Numbered from the stretch's first letter, positions 16,584 through 25,861 are shown. The stretch: 64,000 bases of DNA from Myxococcota bacterium (GCA_024278455.1 JAJRTE010000218.1:1-64000); one strand, 5' to 3'. Program-made: numbers and translations. Notes: generated by a model not told the origin, from the letters alone.

Positions 16584-16784
16584 ATGGACTACATCGTGAC
16601 GGGCGTGATCGTGCTCGGTGCCCTGGCGCTGGTGACATGGCGCCTCGTGCGCTTCATCAGGGCGCTGGTATCGCCAGGCGCATCGGGGCCGGCCTGTGGG
16701 GGCGGGTGTTCGTCGTGCCCGGCACAAGGCGAGATGGGTACCGACGATGACACCAGCGCACCACCAGATTCGTGGCAAGTCTGA
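16584..16784 (+). CDS. FeoB-associated Cys-rich membrane protein
   Basis: ATG 16584 has the site GAGGAGGA. The 66-residue product starts MDYIVTGVIVLGALALVTW, a single membrane helix, and has a Cys cluster ACGGGCSSCPAQ at about residues 37-48. Small proteins of this type follow feoB in many bacteria and are annotated as FeoB-associated Cys-rich membrane proteins (FeoC-like in position, not in fold). They are thought to aid FeoB assembly or metal handling, but their biochemistry is not settled. The gene starts 45 bp after feoB and is surely in its operon. Confidence 0.8.
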   Translation: MDYIVTGVIVLGALALVTWRLVRFIRALVSPGASGPACGGGCSSCPAQGEMGTDDDTSAPPDSWQV

Positions 16785-16803
16785 CCTGGCGAGGCAAGGG
16801 GGC

Positions 16804-17619
16804 ATGATGTTGAAACGCATACGCTCTGAAAGGACGCGGGAACGACGTGTCGGCCGGCTTTCGGGCATGGTTGCGTCGTTCGTGGCTCTGTGCACCGCGC
16901 TGCCGGTCTTCGCGGCGGACACGATAGAACCCTTCGGGCCTGGCCTGAGCGATCTCGAGGCCTACGTGCACATCCTGGAGAATCCGGGGGGGGGAGAGAC
17001 GGGGCGGGCCGTTCTGGCAGAGACGATCTCCGGCTACGGGTTCACCCCCAGGTTGTCTGGCGCGTTCGGCGTGTCCTGGGAGGGCGTTCCGGGCCAGTCA
17101 TCGAGCACGACTGCGCTCGCCGGGACCTTGTTCGGCACCCTGGTCGACACGCCCCACGTGGACCTGGATGCCTACCTCGGGGCCGGTGCGCCCCTGGATG
17201 GTTCCCGAACGATCGAGGCGGTTCCCGGGCTGGAAATCAACCTGGACTTCGGGCCGGACCAGGCGGTGGCCGGAGCCTATCTCCGGGTCGAATGGCCGCT
17301 GGGCGTGCCGGTCTCGAGCGGCGACGCGCGGACCGCCAGGCCGGGGCGGATTCCCGCCGAAGTGACTTGCCTCGTCGGCGCCTACGTGACGCTGGGAGAG
17401 GGGCACCAGCTCCTGGTGGAATTGCCGGCCGGCGTCAGCCTCGAGCATGGCATCTTGCGAGCGGACGCCATTCCGGGCGAAATCGTGGTGGGCTACAATG
17501 CGCGGGTCGCCGGGGCGGTGGAGTTGATCACACAGGTCGCCGTGGAGTGGGCTTCGGTGGAAACGCAGGGACTCGCGGCATCGTCCGGCGTGATGTTGGG
17601 CGTAATCGTCACGCGCTGA
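16804..17619 (+). CDS. Exported protein of unknown function at the end of the feo operon
   Basis: ATG 16804 follows AAGGGGGC and lies 19 bp after the Cys-rich gene, so it is part of the feo transcript. The 271-residue product starts with a basic stretch and the signal peptide MVASFVALCTALPVFA, cut before ADTIEPFGPG. The mature part alternates Gly/Ala/Val-rich segments of 8-12 residues (EINLDFGPDQAVAGAYLRVEW, then AEVTCLVGAYVTLGEG, QLLVELPAGVSLEHG). Its final residues are GVMLGVIVTR. This looks like beta-strands and could be an outer-membrane or periplasmic beta protein. I do not recognise the family. The context suggests a role in ferrous iron entry through the outer membrane (inference only). 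Confidence 0.65.
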   Translation: MMLKRIRSERTRERRVGRLSGMVASFVALCTALPVFAADTIEPFGPGLSDLEAYVHILENPGGGETGRAVLAETISGYGFTPRLSGAFGVSWEGVPGQSSSTTALAGTLFGTLVDTPHVDLDAYLGAGAPLDGSRTIEAVPGLEINLDFGPDQAVAGAYLRVEWPLGVPVSSGDARTARPGRIPAEVTCLVGAYVTLGEGHQLLVELPAGVSLEHGILRADAIPGEIVVGYNARVAGAVELITQVAVEWASVETQGLAASSGVMLGVIVTR

Positions 17620-17687
17620 ACTGGGCAGACGAGCCCGGACACCCGGACGAGCGGCCTGTTGGACCCGCGGAGAGTAATAGCCAGGCG

Positions 17688-20483
17688 TCACCACGCTCCA
17701 CAAGGCCCGCCATAGGCCCCCATGTCGCTTCGAGACCCGTCCGGATCCTCGATGTCTGGATTTCCGGCATCGATGAGAGAAGAATTTGGGGAGAGGGAGA
17801 GGTCCCAGTCGGCCGGCGGAGCCGATTGGTCGTAGGAGACGAACGCCGGGTCGGCCGACACATTTCCTTCTTCGCCAAGCGGATAGCTCCACCCGCTGCC
17901 GTCGTCGGGGACGTTGCCGTGCAGATCGCAGTAGGTAATGGCGGGCGCCTGCCCGTTGTTGGACACGGAGACGCCCCCGCCACCCACTTCCGCACCGTTG
18001 AAGGCAATGACGACATTGTCCATGCGACTCTGGGAGGAGGTGTCGAGGTAGACACCGCCGCCATAAGTGCCCGCGGTGTTGCCGGCGATAGTGACGTTCG
18101 TCATGTCGATCGCCGAGGTGCTGGACACGGAGATGCCTCCACCGGTGGTGCCGGCCTGGTTTCCGGAGATGATCACCGCCTCGAACACCGGGCTGGAGCT
18201 GTTTGTGACGGCGATGCCTCCCGCTGTCCGAGGAGATACGTTCCCGGAGACGGTCACGTTGGTGAACGACGGGGAAGAGGAGGCGAGGCGCACGCCGCCA
18301 CCGAATGCGCCGTGGGAAGTATTTCCCGAGATCGTGACGAAGTGGAAGGTCGGGTTCGAGTTGCTGGCAGTGACGCCGCAGTAGTTGGTCGTGGCCTCGT
18401 TGTCCGAAATGTCCACTTCCTCGAAAAGGGCGTTCGACCCGCTCCAGAGATTCACGCCAGCATAGTTGGCCGCCGTGTTCCTCGAGACAGTGACGCGCCG
18501 GAACGTGGGCGCGGAACTGGTGAGGCTGATTCCCGACTGGGAGACGACCGCGGTGTTGCCGGTGATGTCCACATCGACGAACGTGGCGCTCGAGGTGTGC
18601 AGGTAGACACCGCCGTAGTTCTGGGTGGCGAGATTGTCCGCCACGATGACCCGGGTGAGCGTGGCGTTGGAGGCGACCAGTTCCAGGCCGCTCGTATAGT
18701 CCGCCGTGTTGTAGGACACATCGAGATCCTCGAGCAGCGGGGAGGAGTTCGAGAGGTAGAGGCCGCCGCCGTGGCCCGACGGGGCGCTGTTGAGCGTGAA
18801 CGAGCCCCCGGCGATACGGGCCGCGTCGCCGACGTCGATGAGATAGGCGCCGCCACCGTCGGTCCCGGCTTCGTTGGCAGTGACCTCGATGCCGTCGATG
18901 ACCGGCGAGCAGCTATCGAGGTACAGCCCTCCTCCCTTGCCGGCAGCCCCGTTCTGGAGCACGCGGAGGTCGGCGACCAGGGGCGCCGCCCGGTCCCCCA
19001 TGTAGACGCCGCCGCCGTCCCGGTCGGCACGGTTGCTGCTCACGACCAGATCGGCGAGAGTCGGAGAAGTGGCCTGCAAGAACAGCCCCCCGCCCTGGTA
19101 GGCATGGCCGTTGCGTATCGTGATGCCCTCGAGAACCGCCCCCGCGCCTTCGCCCGACTCGAGCGTGACGACCGGGCCCTCTCCGCCGCCATCGACGATG
19201 GTCCGCTCGGGGCCCTCCACGCCGACGACCGATACCTCCTTGCCCTTGAAGTCGATGGTTTCCATGTAGGTGCCGGGCTGGACACAAATCACGTCGCCGG
19301 ACACCGCGTCGTCGATGGCCTCCTGGATACTGGCCCGGTACCAGGTCGTATCGCCGTCTCCGCTGTCCGCCGACACCAGCCATTCCGTCGTTCCGTCGCA
19401 GTCCGAATCGGTGCCATCGCAAAACACGTCGCCCGCCTCCGGATAGACCTGCGGGTCGGTGTCGTCGCAATCGCCCCCGCAGGCGGACGTGTGACCGTCT
19501 CCATCGATGTCGGCGCGTTCATCTGTGGCCGGGTCGCAGTCGTCGTCGACGCCACCGTTGCACAGCTCGAGCGCCCCGGGGTACCGGCCGGGGTCGGTAT
19601 CGTCGCAGTCCCCGTCGCAGCTCGAGAACCCGTCGCCATCGGCGTCCGCGGCAGACAGAGCCGGGTCGGTGTCGTCGCAATCGGGCGCTGCACCTTCGTC
19701 CGGGCAGGTCGCGCTGCCGTCCCCGTCGTCGTCTCGAGGATTGCGTGCCGGGTCGGTGTCGTCACAGTCGCCGTCACAGGTCGACGAGCCGTCGCCATCG
19801 AGGTCATCCCGGTTCAGCGCCGGGTCGCTGTCGTCGCAGTCCGCGGGGGCCGATCCGATGGCGCAGGCGACAGCGCCGTCCAGGTCCGCGTCGAACCCCT
19901 CGTCCACGGATCCGTCACAGTCGTCGTCGATACCGTTGCACCGCTCCACCGCGCCCGGATTGGCTGATGCGTGCGCGTCATCGCAATCGTTGCGACGCGC
20001 AGCCGTGTACGGCGAGACGGCATCGCACAGGCAGGACCAGTCGTCGTCCCTGCCGTACCCATCACCATCCTGGTCCAGGTAGAAGACCGCGCAGCCGATG
20101 GAACCCGGGGGGTCTGCGCTGCCGTCGCAATCGTCGTCGACGCCGGAACACCGCTCCGGCGCCCCGGGATGGACCGCGGCGTCTGCATCGTTGCAGTCGT
20201 TCTGGCAGGCGAGGTATCCGTCGAGATCCGTGTCGGACTCGCCCTCCCCCAGTTCCTGGTCACAGTTGTCATCCTGCCCGTTGCAGATCTCGTCCGCGCC
20301 GGGATAGACCGAGGCATCGAAATCGTCGCAATCGCCATACGCGCTACCGTCCGCGCAGGGTACGCGCTCACAGAAGCCGTCGCCGTCGTTGTCGAGGTTG
20401 AGGGGGTGGTCCGGTCCGCACCCCGGCGCACTCGCCAAGGCGGCCAGGAGAAGCGTGGTGCACAGCGCGGGTCTGTTCGACAT
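17688..20483 (-). CDS. Lipoprotein with MopE-type metal-binding repeats and right-handed beta-helix
   Basis: ATG 20483 has AAGGAGG 11 nt upstream, and the signal peptide ends in the lipobox ASAPGC (931 residues). Residues about 25-330 are tandem DxDxDG, DCDDxDP, NPGA units, at least ten of them, with regular Cys and Asp (putative metal-binding motifs). Residues about 345-900 form a parallel beta-helix: an N-terminal pectate-lyase-like entry (ASIQEAIDDAVSGDVICVQPGTY) then repeated GNTAGxxGGGVYLDxSS and NNRADRDGGGVYM coils, as in PbH1-repeat adhesins and polysaccharide-binding proteins. The last motif SDMGAYGGPCGAW is common at such C-termini. It is presumably displayed outside the cell as an adhesin or glycan-binding protein; no catalytic residues are evident. 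Confidence 0.85.
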   Translation of the reverse strand: MSNRPALCTTLLLAALASAPGCGPDHPLNLDNDGDGFCERVPCADGSAYGDCDDFDASVYPGADEICNGQDDNCDQELGEGESDTDLDGYLACQNDCNDADAAVHPGAPERCSGVDDDCDGSADPPGSIGCAVFYLDQDGDGYGRDDDWSCLCDAVSPYTAARRNDCDDAHASANPGAVERCNGIDDDCDGSVDEGFDADLDGAVACAIGSAPADCDDSDPALNRDDLDGDGSSTCDGDCDDTDPARNPRDDDGDGSATCPDEGAAPDCDDTDPALSAADADGDGFSSCDGDCDDTDPGRYPGALELCNGGVDDDCDPATDERADIDGDGHTSACGGDCDDTDPQVYPEAGDVFCDGTDSDCDGTTEWLVSADSGDGDTTWYRASIQEAIDDAVSGDVICVQPGTYMETIDFKGKEVSVVGVEGPERTIVDGGGEGPVVTLESGEGAGAVLEGITIRNGHAYQGGGLFLQATSPTLADLVVSSNRADRDGGGVYMGDRAAPLVADLRVLQNGAAGKGGGLYLDSCSPVIDGIEVTANEAGTDGGGAYLIDVGDAARIAGGSFTLNSAPSGHGGGLYLSNSSPLLEDLDVSYNTADYTSGLELVASNATLTRVIVADNLATQNYGGVYLHTSSATFVDVDITGNTAVVSQSGISLTSSAPTFRRVTVSRNTAANYAGVNLWSGSNALFEEVDISDNEATTNYCGVTASNSNPTFHFVTISGNTSHGAFGGGVRLASSSPSFTNVTVSGNVSPRTAGGIAVTNSSSPVFEAVIISGNQAGTTGGGISVSSTSAIDMTNVTIAGNTAGTYGGGVYLDTSSQSRMDNVVIAFNGAEVGGGGVSVSNNGQAPAITYCDLHGNVPDDGSGWSYPLGEEGNVSADPAFVSYDQSAPPADWDLSLSPNSSLIDAGNPDIEDPDGSRSDMGAYGGPCGAW

Positions 20484-20646
20484 CTGCCTTTCGTCCTCCT
20501 TTCGGCCGTGTCCCGATATCGTGTCACAACGACGGCGCTCCCGCAACTGAATCCAGCCGCGGCATGCACTTTTCTGCACCATGCAAGCAACGTGATTTCG
20601 TGGCGTACGATACGTGATGGGATTCCAATGGAGCAAGCGGGGGGGG

Positions 20647-21279
20647 CTACTGCGCCTGGGGCTGGGTTTCCTTGTCCAGGGCATCATCGAGTTCTGCAAA
20701 CGCCTGTTTGGCCCGGGCCTCGAGCGCGGCCCGGACCTCTTCGTTGAGCGCGTCGAGCTTGCCGACCGCATCCTTGAACGAGGCCAGGTCGATTGCGATA
20801 AGCGAGTAGAACGTGCCGCTGGAACTGATCCACGTGTCGATGACCTCGGTGCCGGTCAGGCTCACGTCGGTCACCTGCCTCGAAATGTCTTCGACCCACT
20901 GGTCATCCGACGCCGCTTCGCCAAACTGACCGCCGCCGGTCGCCGTGGATTGGTAGTCGCGCAGCATGGCCTGGACCCGGGTGTTCAGGGTCCGGGCAAG
21001 CGCGGTCCGGGCGCGCCCCTCTGCCGTCGTCCGGGCCAATCCGATGTTGTTGGTGCCGCCCATGGAGCCGACACCGCAAAGCTTCTCAGTGGAGTCTTGC
21101 CCGCTCCAGAAAGCGCGACAACCTCGAGTTACCCAGTCAGGCGCGCCGGCGTACTCCGCGGCAATGGCGTTCCCCGCGGTCTCGGTCTCCTGGTGCCGAA
21201 CACAGCCCGATAGCCAGACTCCGCCAGCCAGGACAACGACAAGGCCGAAAGATGACAAAACAGAACAGGACGATTTCAT
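20647..21279 (-). CDS. LPP20-family lipoprotein
   Basis: ATG 21279 follows GAGGTGGTG. The 210-residue product begins MKSSCSVLSSFGLVVVLAGGVWLSGC, a lipoprotein signal. The mature part has the LPP20-like core PDWVTRGCRAFWSG, GVGSMGGTNNIGLARTTAEGRARTALA and FYSLIAIDLASFK, a fold used by Helicobacter LPP20 and Vibrio FlgP-type envelope proteins. A Glu/Ala-rich C-terminal helix ends the protein. It is transcribed away from a FlgO-like gene, so the two may share a regulatory region. No flagellar genes are in the window, so a flagellar role cannot be claimed. Confidence 0.75.
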   Translation of the reverse strand: MKSSCSVLSSFGLVVVLAGGVWLSGCVRHQETETAGNAIAAEYAGAPDWVTRGCRAFWSGQDSTEKLCGVGSMGGTNNIGLARTTAEGRARTALARTLNTRVQAMLRDYQSTATGGGQFGEAASDDQWVEDISRQVTDVSLTGTEVIDTWISSSGTFYSLIAIDLASFKDAVGKLDALNEEVRAALEARAKQAFAELDDALDKETQPQAQ

Positions 21280-21689
21280 GATCACCACCTCATCCTCTTG
21301 GAAGCGTGGAAGAACACGCTTCCCCGTTGTTTGACAACCTGCCCCACAGCACCCCGTGCGCCGCTTCGAATTCCGCTTATACCACTTGAACCAACCACGG
21401 CACAAGGGGTATTGATGGATTGCCGGCCGCTGCACCAGCCCGTGAACGTTCCTGCCATGCCGATCCGATGAACAGAAGTCATCACGTCCAGGGAAGCACG
21501 GCCACTCCTGCGCTCTCTGGCGCCCTGCCCCTGGTCACCCCCGACGCTTTGGGACGTCGACCCTCTTTCGCGCCCGAGAAAAACCCGGCAGTTTATCCTT
21601 GCTCTCCGACGCTGCGCGGTGGTAACGTGTGTCCCTCGCGACGGCTGTCCGAACGACACACTGATACGAAAAGAGGAAATTGACGAGCC
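21280..21689. other. Divergent intergenic region between LPP20-type and FlgO-type genes
   Basis: About 410 bp between two divergently transcribed envelope-lipoprotein genes. I see no coding frame with a start signal. It must contain both promoters; I could not fix -35/-10 pairs with confidence. Confidence 0.5.
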
Positions 21690-22877
21690 ATGTGGAGACC
21701 GCAGTACACCCTGGGATTGATCATCGCCTTGAGCGCGTCGGGGTTGGCGCCGGCCGAGGCGTCGAGTTTGGCAATGTCCGCAGCGCCTCCCGACCAATCA
21801 CTTCTCGTGGCGAGCGCCCCGGCCACTGACAACGGCGAGTGGCGGATTGCCACCGGAGAAGTGAGTATCGAAGCCTCGCTGGACTACCTCACACGCCAGA
21901 TCGTCGAGTCGTTGGACGAGTCACAACGGAAGGCCATCGCGGTAGTCGGCTTCACCGACGAAATGGGCGGGGAGTCGGCGTTCGGTCGCTTTCTGGCCGA
22001 GGAACTCACCACCCGGCTATTCCTGGTCAAGCGTTTCGCCGTGATCGAGCGCTCGATGCTGCGCAAGGTGCTCGAGGAGCAAAGGCTTCAGGTGGGCACC
22101 AACCTTATCGACCCGGACTCGGCCAAGGAGATCGGCAAGCTCCTGGGCGTGGACGCCATCGCAACCGGGACCTACACCAGCCTGGGTGACACCATCCGGG
22201 TCAACGCCAGATTGATCGATGCCCAAAGCGGCGCCGTGTTCGGGGCTGCCGGCGTCTCACTACCTCGAGACCCCGTCATCGACAACCTGATGGCGCGGAC
22301 AATCGCCCGCCCAGGACAGAAGCCTGCCCAGCCAGTTCCTCCCCCCCAGCCGACCACGAGAAAGGCCGCGAGACCTTCTTCCGCCGCACCCCGCGCCACC
22401 TTCCACGAGGACTTCAAGAACGTCGAAGAGGGTCTGATCCCCGATGGGTGGATCACCGACGACGGCGTGGGAGTCTCCGAGTCCGAGCGGTCCAGATGTC
22501 TGACATCCTTCCAGGCAGGCACGCACCGAGTCACCATTCCCAACGTCGACTTTCCGGCTGATTTCGACGTGGAAGTCCTCGTAGCATCGGACAATGGCTT
22601 CGTGTTGACGATCGGCTCCGCCAGGACGGGGTTGAATATGCGCGACAACACGTACTTCCTCACAAACGCCTCGAGCGTCCACGGAAGCAGGGGGCACCGG
22701 GACAAGCGGGTGCTGGTCACTCTCCGCAAGAGCGGGCCTGTCTTCAAGCTGCTGGTGAATGGGAACCAGAAGCTCATCAGCCGGATATCGAACTTCAACA
22801 CCCCCTCGAGTATCGTCTTCGAAAACATCGGTAGAACGTTCAAGCTCTACAGCGTTACGGTAAGAGCGGGTCAATAG
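21690..22877 (+). CDS. FlgO/CsgG-like envelope protein with C-terminal beta-sandwich
   Basis: Start ATG 21690, with GAGGAAA upstream; a signal peptide covers about residues 1-25. Residues 60-215 form the FlgO domain related to CsgG: QIVESLDESQRKAIAVVGF, FGRFLAEELTTRLFLVKRFAVIERSMLRKVLEEQ, and GVDAIATGTYTSLGDTIRVNARLID. A Pro-rich linker (about 215-235) leads to a 150-residue beta-rich domain (HEDFKNVEEGLIPDGWI to FKLYSVTVRAGQ) resembling LamG/DUF1080-type sandwiches. FlgO is an outer-membrane-associated protein of Vibrio flagella, but such domains also occur in non-flagellar envelope proteins. The extra sandwich domain is not part of usual FlgO. First gene of a three-gene operon. Confidence 0.8.
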   Translation: MWRPQYTLGLIIALSASGLAPAEASSLAMSAAPPDQSLLVASAPATDNGEWRIATGEVSIEASLDYLTRQIVESLDESQRKAIAVVGFTDEMGGESAFGRFLAEELTTRLFLVKRFAVIERSMLRKVLEEQRLQVGTNLIDPDSAKEIGKLLGVDAIATGTYTSLGDTIRVNARLIDAQSGAVFGAAGVSLPRDPVIDNLMARTIARPGQKPAQPVPPPQPTTRKAARPSSAAPRATFHEDFKNVEEGLIPDGWITDDGVGVSESERSRCLTSFQAGTHRVTIPNVDFPADFDVEVLVASDNGFVLTIGSARTGLNMRDNTYFLTNASSVHGSRGHRDKRVLVTLRKSGPVFKLLVNGNQKLISRISNFNTPSSIVFENIGRTFKLYSVTVRAGQ

Positions 22878-22906
22878 ACCGGCTAGACGCGGTTCCGGGA
22901 GGTTGA

Positions 22907-23971
22907 ATGCACACACTGGTAGCTTTCGCCCTTTTTTTCCTTGTCGGAGTTCCCGGTGTGTCCTGCGCCCGCGTACCCGACCATTTCCTGACCGGAAAGA
23001 ATGACAAGTACCCCACGGAACGCTACCTCACGGGAGTTGGTCAGGGGGCCGATCTGAGCGAGGCCCAAAGCAAGGCATTCGCCAGCATCGGGGCCCAGGT
23101 CTCCGCCAGCATCGAGGCGGTGCTGATTTCGGACGAGCAGACTGTCATCCGCAGCTCGAGCGATGAACGGCCGAGGGAAGAGATGCTGGTCAGGGTCAAG
23201 AACAGCGTAAGGCAGACCGTCCGCTTCGATCCGGAGGGACTGGTCCGAATCGCCGACTCCTACACGGATTCGGGCATCGTCTACGTGTTCGCCGTGCTGG
23301 AAAAGGCCGCTGCCGCTGCCCACTATCGGGCCCAGGCGGAACGGCTCCGGGCGCAGACCGCGCAATGCGTGGAACGTTTCGAGCAGGCGCTCTCCGAGCA
23401 GGACTTGCGTGGCGCCGCGGCAGCGGCTCGCGACGTCAGAGAGCCATCCACCGAGATCGCTCGTCTGCTGCTGATGAGCGAAGCCCTCGTCGGAGCACGA
23501 ACCACTCGGGCTGTTTGGGAGGAGGAGCTTGCCGTTTTCGAAATCCCCTCGAGGCTTCGCACTTTCAGGTCATCGCTCGAAGTACAAGTTTGTGTCACCC
23601 AGAAGCAGGCTCTTGGCGACGGGGAACTCATAAGGGCCGAACTCACCAACCACCTGGCCGGGGCGGGCTTCCGGGTCCAACGATGCGGGACGCCAAAATC
23701 ACCAGACGCCGCTGGACAGTTCCGAGTGGAAGCGACTCTTGACGCCCGCTTCGTGGAAGAACCGGCACTGGAGGGCATCGTCTTCTGTCTGCCTCGAGTC
23801 GCACTCAGAGTGAGCGACACTGCCAATCCGGCCCGGCAGCTTCTCGCTGCGGAGATCGGCGGGACGTCCGCGCGGGCGGCGGGAAGGGACGAGCGGATCG
23901 CGTCGCAGGCAGCAACCAAGAAGCTTGCCTCTCAGATATTGGCCAGGCTGGACGACTTGTTCGGCGAGTAA
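22907..23971 (+). CDS. LPP20/FlgP-like exported protein
   Basis: A 354-residue protein starting 29 bp after the FlgO-like gene (GGGAGGTTG before the ATG). Its signal peptide MHTLVAFALFFLVGVPGVSC ends with Cys and could be a lipobox (PGVSC). The LPP20-like core reads YLTGVGQGADLSEAQSKAFASIGAQVSASIEA, then RQTVRFDPEGLVRIADSYTDSGIVYVFAVLEK. A helical middle with AQAERLRAQTAQCVERFEQALSEQDLRGAAAAARD and a C-terminal beta part with LEVQVCVTQKQALGDG follow. It is likely an outer-membrane lipoprotein acting with its neighbours. Its C-terminal half is not recognised. Confidence 0.7.
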   Translation: MHTLVAFALFFLVGVPGVSCARVPDHFLTGKNDKYPTERYLTGVGQGADLSEAQSKAFASIGAQVSASIEAVLISDEQTVIRSSSDERPREEMLVRVKNSVRQTVRFDPEGLVRIADSYTDSGIVYVFAVLEKAAAAAHYRAQAERLRAQTAQCVERFEQALSEQDLRGAAAAARDVREPSTEIARLLLMSEALVGARTTRAVWEEELAVFEIPSRLRTFRSSLEVQVCVTQKQALGDGELIRAELTNHLAGAGFRVQRCGTPKSPDAAGQFRVEATLDARFVEEPALEGIVFCLPRVALRVSDTANPARQLLAAEIGGTSARAAGRDERIASQAATKKLASQILARLDDLFGE

Positions 23972-24041
23972 GCCCTGCGGAAGCGACGCGGACCATCATC
24001 TCGCTGGGTGCAACAAGAATAGAGCCGCACAAGGAGTTATG

Positions 24042-24827
24042 ATGATCAGGAAGAGCGGTGAAGCAGAGCAGAGCAGGGTGCAGCGCCCTGGCAAACGGAC
24101 CAGCCTGGTTGTCATCGCCTCCATGGTCCTCTCGTATGGCTGTGGACCGGTGGTGCAGACAAGCCTCGGCACGCAGAAGCGCACCATCTCTACCCAGGTG
24201 CTTTCGAGCAAGCCGCGTGACAAGGAGCTGATGGTCAGCTTCCGAATGGAAGGCGACTCTCTCGCTTTGAAGGCTACCTGGGTACAAATGTGCGACGTGC
24301 AGGTTCAGGAAACCTACGAGACGGTCGAGCGGGTCAGGCGGGTGTCCAAAGTGCCGCCGAGCAAGTGGCTCACCTATGTCCTGTCGGGCGTCGGACTCCT
24401 CGTGATCGGGGGGTACGCCTTCGTCGACGCGCCGAATCAGCCGACCACGGGCATCACCTCGGAGGGAGAGCCCTACAATCCTCGAGAGTCGTACTATCTA
24501 GCTTCTGGGATATGCATCACAATGGGAGCGCTCTCCATTGGCTTGTTCACACCGCTGACGGGCGAGAAGGAGATCGTCACAGGCAAAGGTGCGAGACCGC
24601 CGAAGACCGTTGTCAAGCCCTGCGGGGAAGAACCTTACTTGGAGCCGATAGAGTTGGCGTCCGGAATGCGCAGCGTCCGGCTCACCCCGGACAAGAAAGG
24701 CGTCGCCCGCTTCTCGCGATCCGACTTCGGCAGCCACGTCAACCCCAGCAACCTCGTTGTGGTCACACCCAGAGGTCACCTGCTGGCCGTGGAGCTGACC
24801 CAGGCCGAGATTGAAACCTGGAAGTAG
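24042..24827 (+). CDS. Lipoprotein of unknown function, third gene of FlgO operon
   Basis: The start is ATG 24042 (AAGGAG at 24031-24036; ATG 24039 lies three bases before). The 261-residue product begins with a lipoprotein signal ending SMVLSYGC (Cys about residue 34). The mature part is basic at first, then has a pair of membrane-like segments (WLTYVLSGVGLLVIGGYAFV and LASGICITMGALSIGLFTPL), and ends in a soluble beta-rich region with VVKPCGEEPY and VNPSNLVVVTPRGHLLAVEL. I do not recognise the family. It lies 70 bp after the LPP20-like gene on the same strand, so a shared envelope function is likely. The next gene converges from the right, 68 bp away. Confidence 0.65.
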   Translation: MIRKSGEAEQSRVQRPGKRTSLVVIASMVLSYGCGPVVQTSLGTQKRTISTQVLSSKPRDKELMVSFRMEGDSLALKATWVQMCDVQVQETYETVERVRRVSKVPPSKWLTYVLSGVGLLVIGGYAFVDAPNQPTTGITSEGEPYNPRESYYLASGICITMGALSIGLFTPLTGEKEIVTGKGARPPKTVVKPCGEEPYLEPIELASGMRSVRLTPDKKGVARFSRSDFGSHVNPSNLVVVTPRGHLLAVELTQAEIETWK

Positions 24828-24895
24828 GCGTTGCGATCGCCAGCCTTCCCATCGTCCACATTGACCTCGTTTGGTATCCCTTGAGGGCGGGGCGA

Positions 24896-25861
24896 CTACT
24901 CCCGTCCAAGCCGATCCCGGATGTGCGCGGCCTCGACGACCATGTCCTCGAGGATCCGGGCGACGGGCAAGACGTTGCGGACTCGGCCAATGGCCAGGCT
25001 ACAGGCCAGAACGCCGGCATCGATGTCGCCTTGTTCGTACATGCGGCGGGACGCGGTGCCCGAGGCCACGGCGAGAATCTCCCGGATGTCGCCGCCTCGA
25101 GCCTCGATTTCGGCGACCTGGGTCGCCGCAGCGTTTTTCCATGCGCGTAGGGAGTTGTGGAGCGAGCCCAGGATACGCAAGGTGTCCCCGCTGCCCGCTC
25201 GGACCAGTGCTGCCTTGACATTGTCGTGGACAGGGCACTCCTCGGAGACGAGCAGCCGCGTGCCGATAGTGACACCTTCGGCGCCAAGGGCGAGCGCGGC
25301 GAGGAGTCCTCGTCCGTCCACGATACCGCCTGCGGCGAGTACCGGGATATCGACCAGGTCCACGGTCTCCGGGACCAGGGTCATGGTGGTCAATCCCAGC
25401 TCCCCGATGTGGCCCCCTCCCTCGCTTCCGAACACCGTCACGGCGTCGGCCCCGGCCTTCTCAGCGCTCCTCGCGTGCTTCGGGCTCACGCACTTGTGCA
25501 TGGTCGTGACCCCCGCCGCTTTCAGTTCGCCAAGCAGTTCCGCCGGAGGCCTGTGCCCGCTCGTCTCCACCACCGGGACCTGCTCCTCGAGGATGACTGC
25601 CACATAAAGCGCGTTGTCGATCGGCCTCAGTGCCGGGAACAACGAGAGGTTGACGCCGAACGGCCTGTCCGTCAGCGCGCGCACGAGCTGGATTGCCCGC
25701 CGGAACTCCTCCTGGGACCCATACATGGCCGACGCGAGCATGCCGAGGCCGCCCGCGTTGGACACCGCAGCCACGAAGGACGGTGTGGACAGGTGCATCA
25801 TGCACCCGCCTACGATGGGATACTCGATACCGAACAGCTTGGTGATGCGCGTCTGGAACAT
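24896..25861 (-). CDS. Nitronate monooxygenase-like NAD(P)H-dependent flavin oxidoreductase
   Basis: A 321-residue TIM-barrel flavoprotein; AGGAGA precedes the ATG. FMN-binding family features are FGIEYPIVGGCMMHLSTPSFVAAVSNAGGLGMLAS at the N-terminus, PFGVNLSL, KAGADAVTVFGSEGGGHIGE (about residues 137-155), PVLAAGGIVDGRGLLAALALGAEGVTIGTRLL (about 175-207) and a late RMYEQGDIDAG. The HxGG-type loop SEGGGHIG fits the 2-nitropropane dioxygenase / nitronate monooxygenase group, whose members oxidise nitronates or reduce enoyl/quinone substrates. It starts 23 bp after an iron alcohol dehydrogenase gene, itself 61 bp after an aldehyde dehydrogenase gene, so all three form a redox operon. Exact substrate unknown. 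Confidence 0.9.
   Translation of the reverse strand: MFQTRITKLFGIEYPIVGGCMMHLSTPSFVAAVSNAGGLGMLASAMYGSQEEFRRAIQLVRALTDRPFGVNLSLFPALRPIDNALYVAVILEEQVPVVETSGHRPPAELLGELKAAGVTTMHKCVSPKHARSAEKAGADAVTVFGSEGGGHIGELGLTTMTLVPETVDLVDIPVLAAGGIVDGRGLLAALALGAEGVTIGTRLLVSEECPVHDNVKAALVRAGSGDTLRILGSLHNSLRAWKNAAATQVAEIEARGGDIREILAVASGTASRRMYEQGDIDAGVLACSLAIGRVRNVLPVARILEDMVVEAAHIRDRLGRE

Noticed and set aside
16890-19967. Very long plus-strand open frame (1025 codons)
   Set aside because: It is Arg/Val/Asp-rich without domains and runs antisense to the beta-helix lipoprotein gene, whose signal peptide, ribosome-binding site and repeats are clear.
21690-24827. Flagellar flgO-flgP operon
   Set aside because: Only domain similarity is present, with no flagellar genes near and an extra domain on the FlgO-like protein, so a flagellar name would be unsupported.
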